A DNA stretch of 7,527 nt from Candidatus Altimarinota bacterium (GTDB lineage: Bacteria > Patescibacteriota > Gracilibacteria > Absconditabacterales > Absconditicoccaceae), in assembly GCA_015489035.1 (NCBI GenBank), contig WFMP01000184.1, positions 1 to 7,527 of the forward strand, read 5' to 3'. The notes beneath the pieces were generated by a model that was given only the letters and a program-made list of their open reading frames with translations, did not search any database and had not been told where the DNA came from. Position numbers and translations under genes: made by a program. Shown here piece after piece: positions 7,121 to 7,527 of the stretch. Positions within the stretch are counted from its first letter, which is position 1, and every line of letters starts with the position of its first letter.

Positions 7121-7527
7121 TTATTTTCCTAAAACAATAACTGATTCTAATTTCTCTTTTTCCAAAAATATTTTAGATTTTTCTTCTCACATTGCTATAC
7201 AAGAAGTAGCATACACATCTCCTATTACTGCATAATCTGAAACAATTGTAATTAGTTTTATATTAAAATTACTTGTTTGTGTAATTGGGTTTAAAATATG
7301 ATTATATTTTTTTCAATCAATCTCCCATTTTCTTTTGTAAGTTCAAGATGTACAAATAGCTTTATTTTTTATTTTTAATATTTTGTTCGTATCATAAACT
7401 TGAATATAAAATGCTTCTTCATTTTTACTTGTTCCGTAAATATCTCATCAAGCATCTATAAGAAAATACTTTACTCAATTATCTTTTAAAAAATTTGCAA
7501 CTAAATCAACTGTTCGTCATTTTACAA
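7121..7527 (-). CDS. apbE: FAD:protein FMN transferase (ApbE family), C-terminal part, cut by window edge
   Basis: ApbE/Ftp enzymes transfer FMN from FAD onto a Thr of target proteins, using Mg2+, normally at the outer face of the membrane; some also hydrolyse FAD. The visible 134 residues cover the C-terminal part in the family order: KG-x-TVD at the edge (usually KGYAVD), LIDAGGDI, TSGTYKR, HILNPIT (usually HIIDP.TG) and GDVYATSC. The last supplies the metal-binding Asp and a Thr four residues later, as in characterised Ftp proteins. Both Gly of AGGD are UGA. Codon 7514-7516 is CGA at the position that is normally Tyr, Phe or Trp. The Gly after HILDPxT is replaced by Gln. The N-terminus, including any lipoprotein signal, lies beyond the right edge. 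No flavinylated partner (NqrB/C, RnfG, FMN-binding domain) is in view. Confidence 0.9.

Noticed and set aside
20..7527. UGA decoded as tryptophan (Mycoplasma-type code 4)
   Set aside because: UGA falls at invariant Gly positions in Walker A, Rossmann, ApbE AGGD and HPMFGP motifs, and Trp is already encoded by UGG.

Overview
The window is a compact, very AT-rich (roughly a quarter G+C) stretch of a bacterial chromosome with every gene on the minus strand. The standard genetic code breaks it into fragments. If UGA is read as an amino acid, ten long, nearly end-to-end genes appear. About 125 in-frame UGA codons fall where glycine is expected: the first Gly of a MoxR Walker A motif, the Gly-Gly of ApbE, the Rossmann Gly-Gly and HPMFGP motif of TyrA, and the -1 Gly of a prepilin cleavage site. 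Tryptophan is still written UGG (about 13 times), and every gene ends in UAA or UAG. UGA=Gly is known from Absconditabacteria (SR1) and Gracilibacteria. The only three in-frame CGA/CGG codons all sit where Trp or another aromatic fits better than Arg. This points to the Absconditabacterales code (NCBI table 37: UGA=Gly, CGA/CGG=Trp) rather than table 25. The source is therefore most likely an Absconditabacteria member of the Patescibacteria (CPR).

Layout in transcription order, from the right edge to the left: (1) the C-terminal part of apbE, a flavin transferase, cut by the window edge; (2) a 103-base AT-rich gap; (3) tyrA, an archaeal-looking prephenate dehydrogenase with a small C-terminal extra domain; (4) an 85-base gap holding a plausible promoter; (5) dnaN, the DNA polymerase sliding clamp; (6) a 216-residue type IV prepilin; (7) a MoxR-family AAA+ ATPase with an apparent N-terminal membrane anchor; (8) a 124-residue four-helix YvlD/holin-like membrane protein; (9) an 83-residue two-helix membrane protein; (10) a large 411-residue cysteine-rich prepilin-like protein; (11) a 180-residue winged-helix protein with a nucleotidyltransferase-like second half; (12) a 168-residue helical protein of unknown function. 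Gaps from dnaN onward are only 3 to 23 bases, so these eight genes probably form one operon.

The operon mixes replication (dnaN), surface appendages (two prepilin-like proteins) and membrane remodelling or quality control (membrane MoxR plus two small membrane proteins). Known Absconditabacteria live attached to, or prey on, other bacteria, so a pilus and cell-surface cluster fits that lifestyle; this link is inference. No start codon is preceded by a Shine-Dalgarno sequence. I see no rRNA, tRNA, CRISPR, insertion sequence or convincing terminator. No gene-free stretch exceeds 103 bases.
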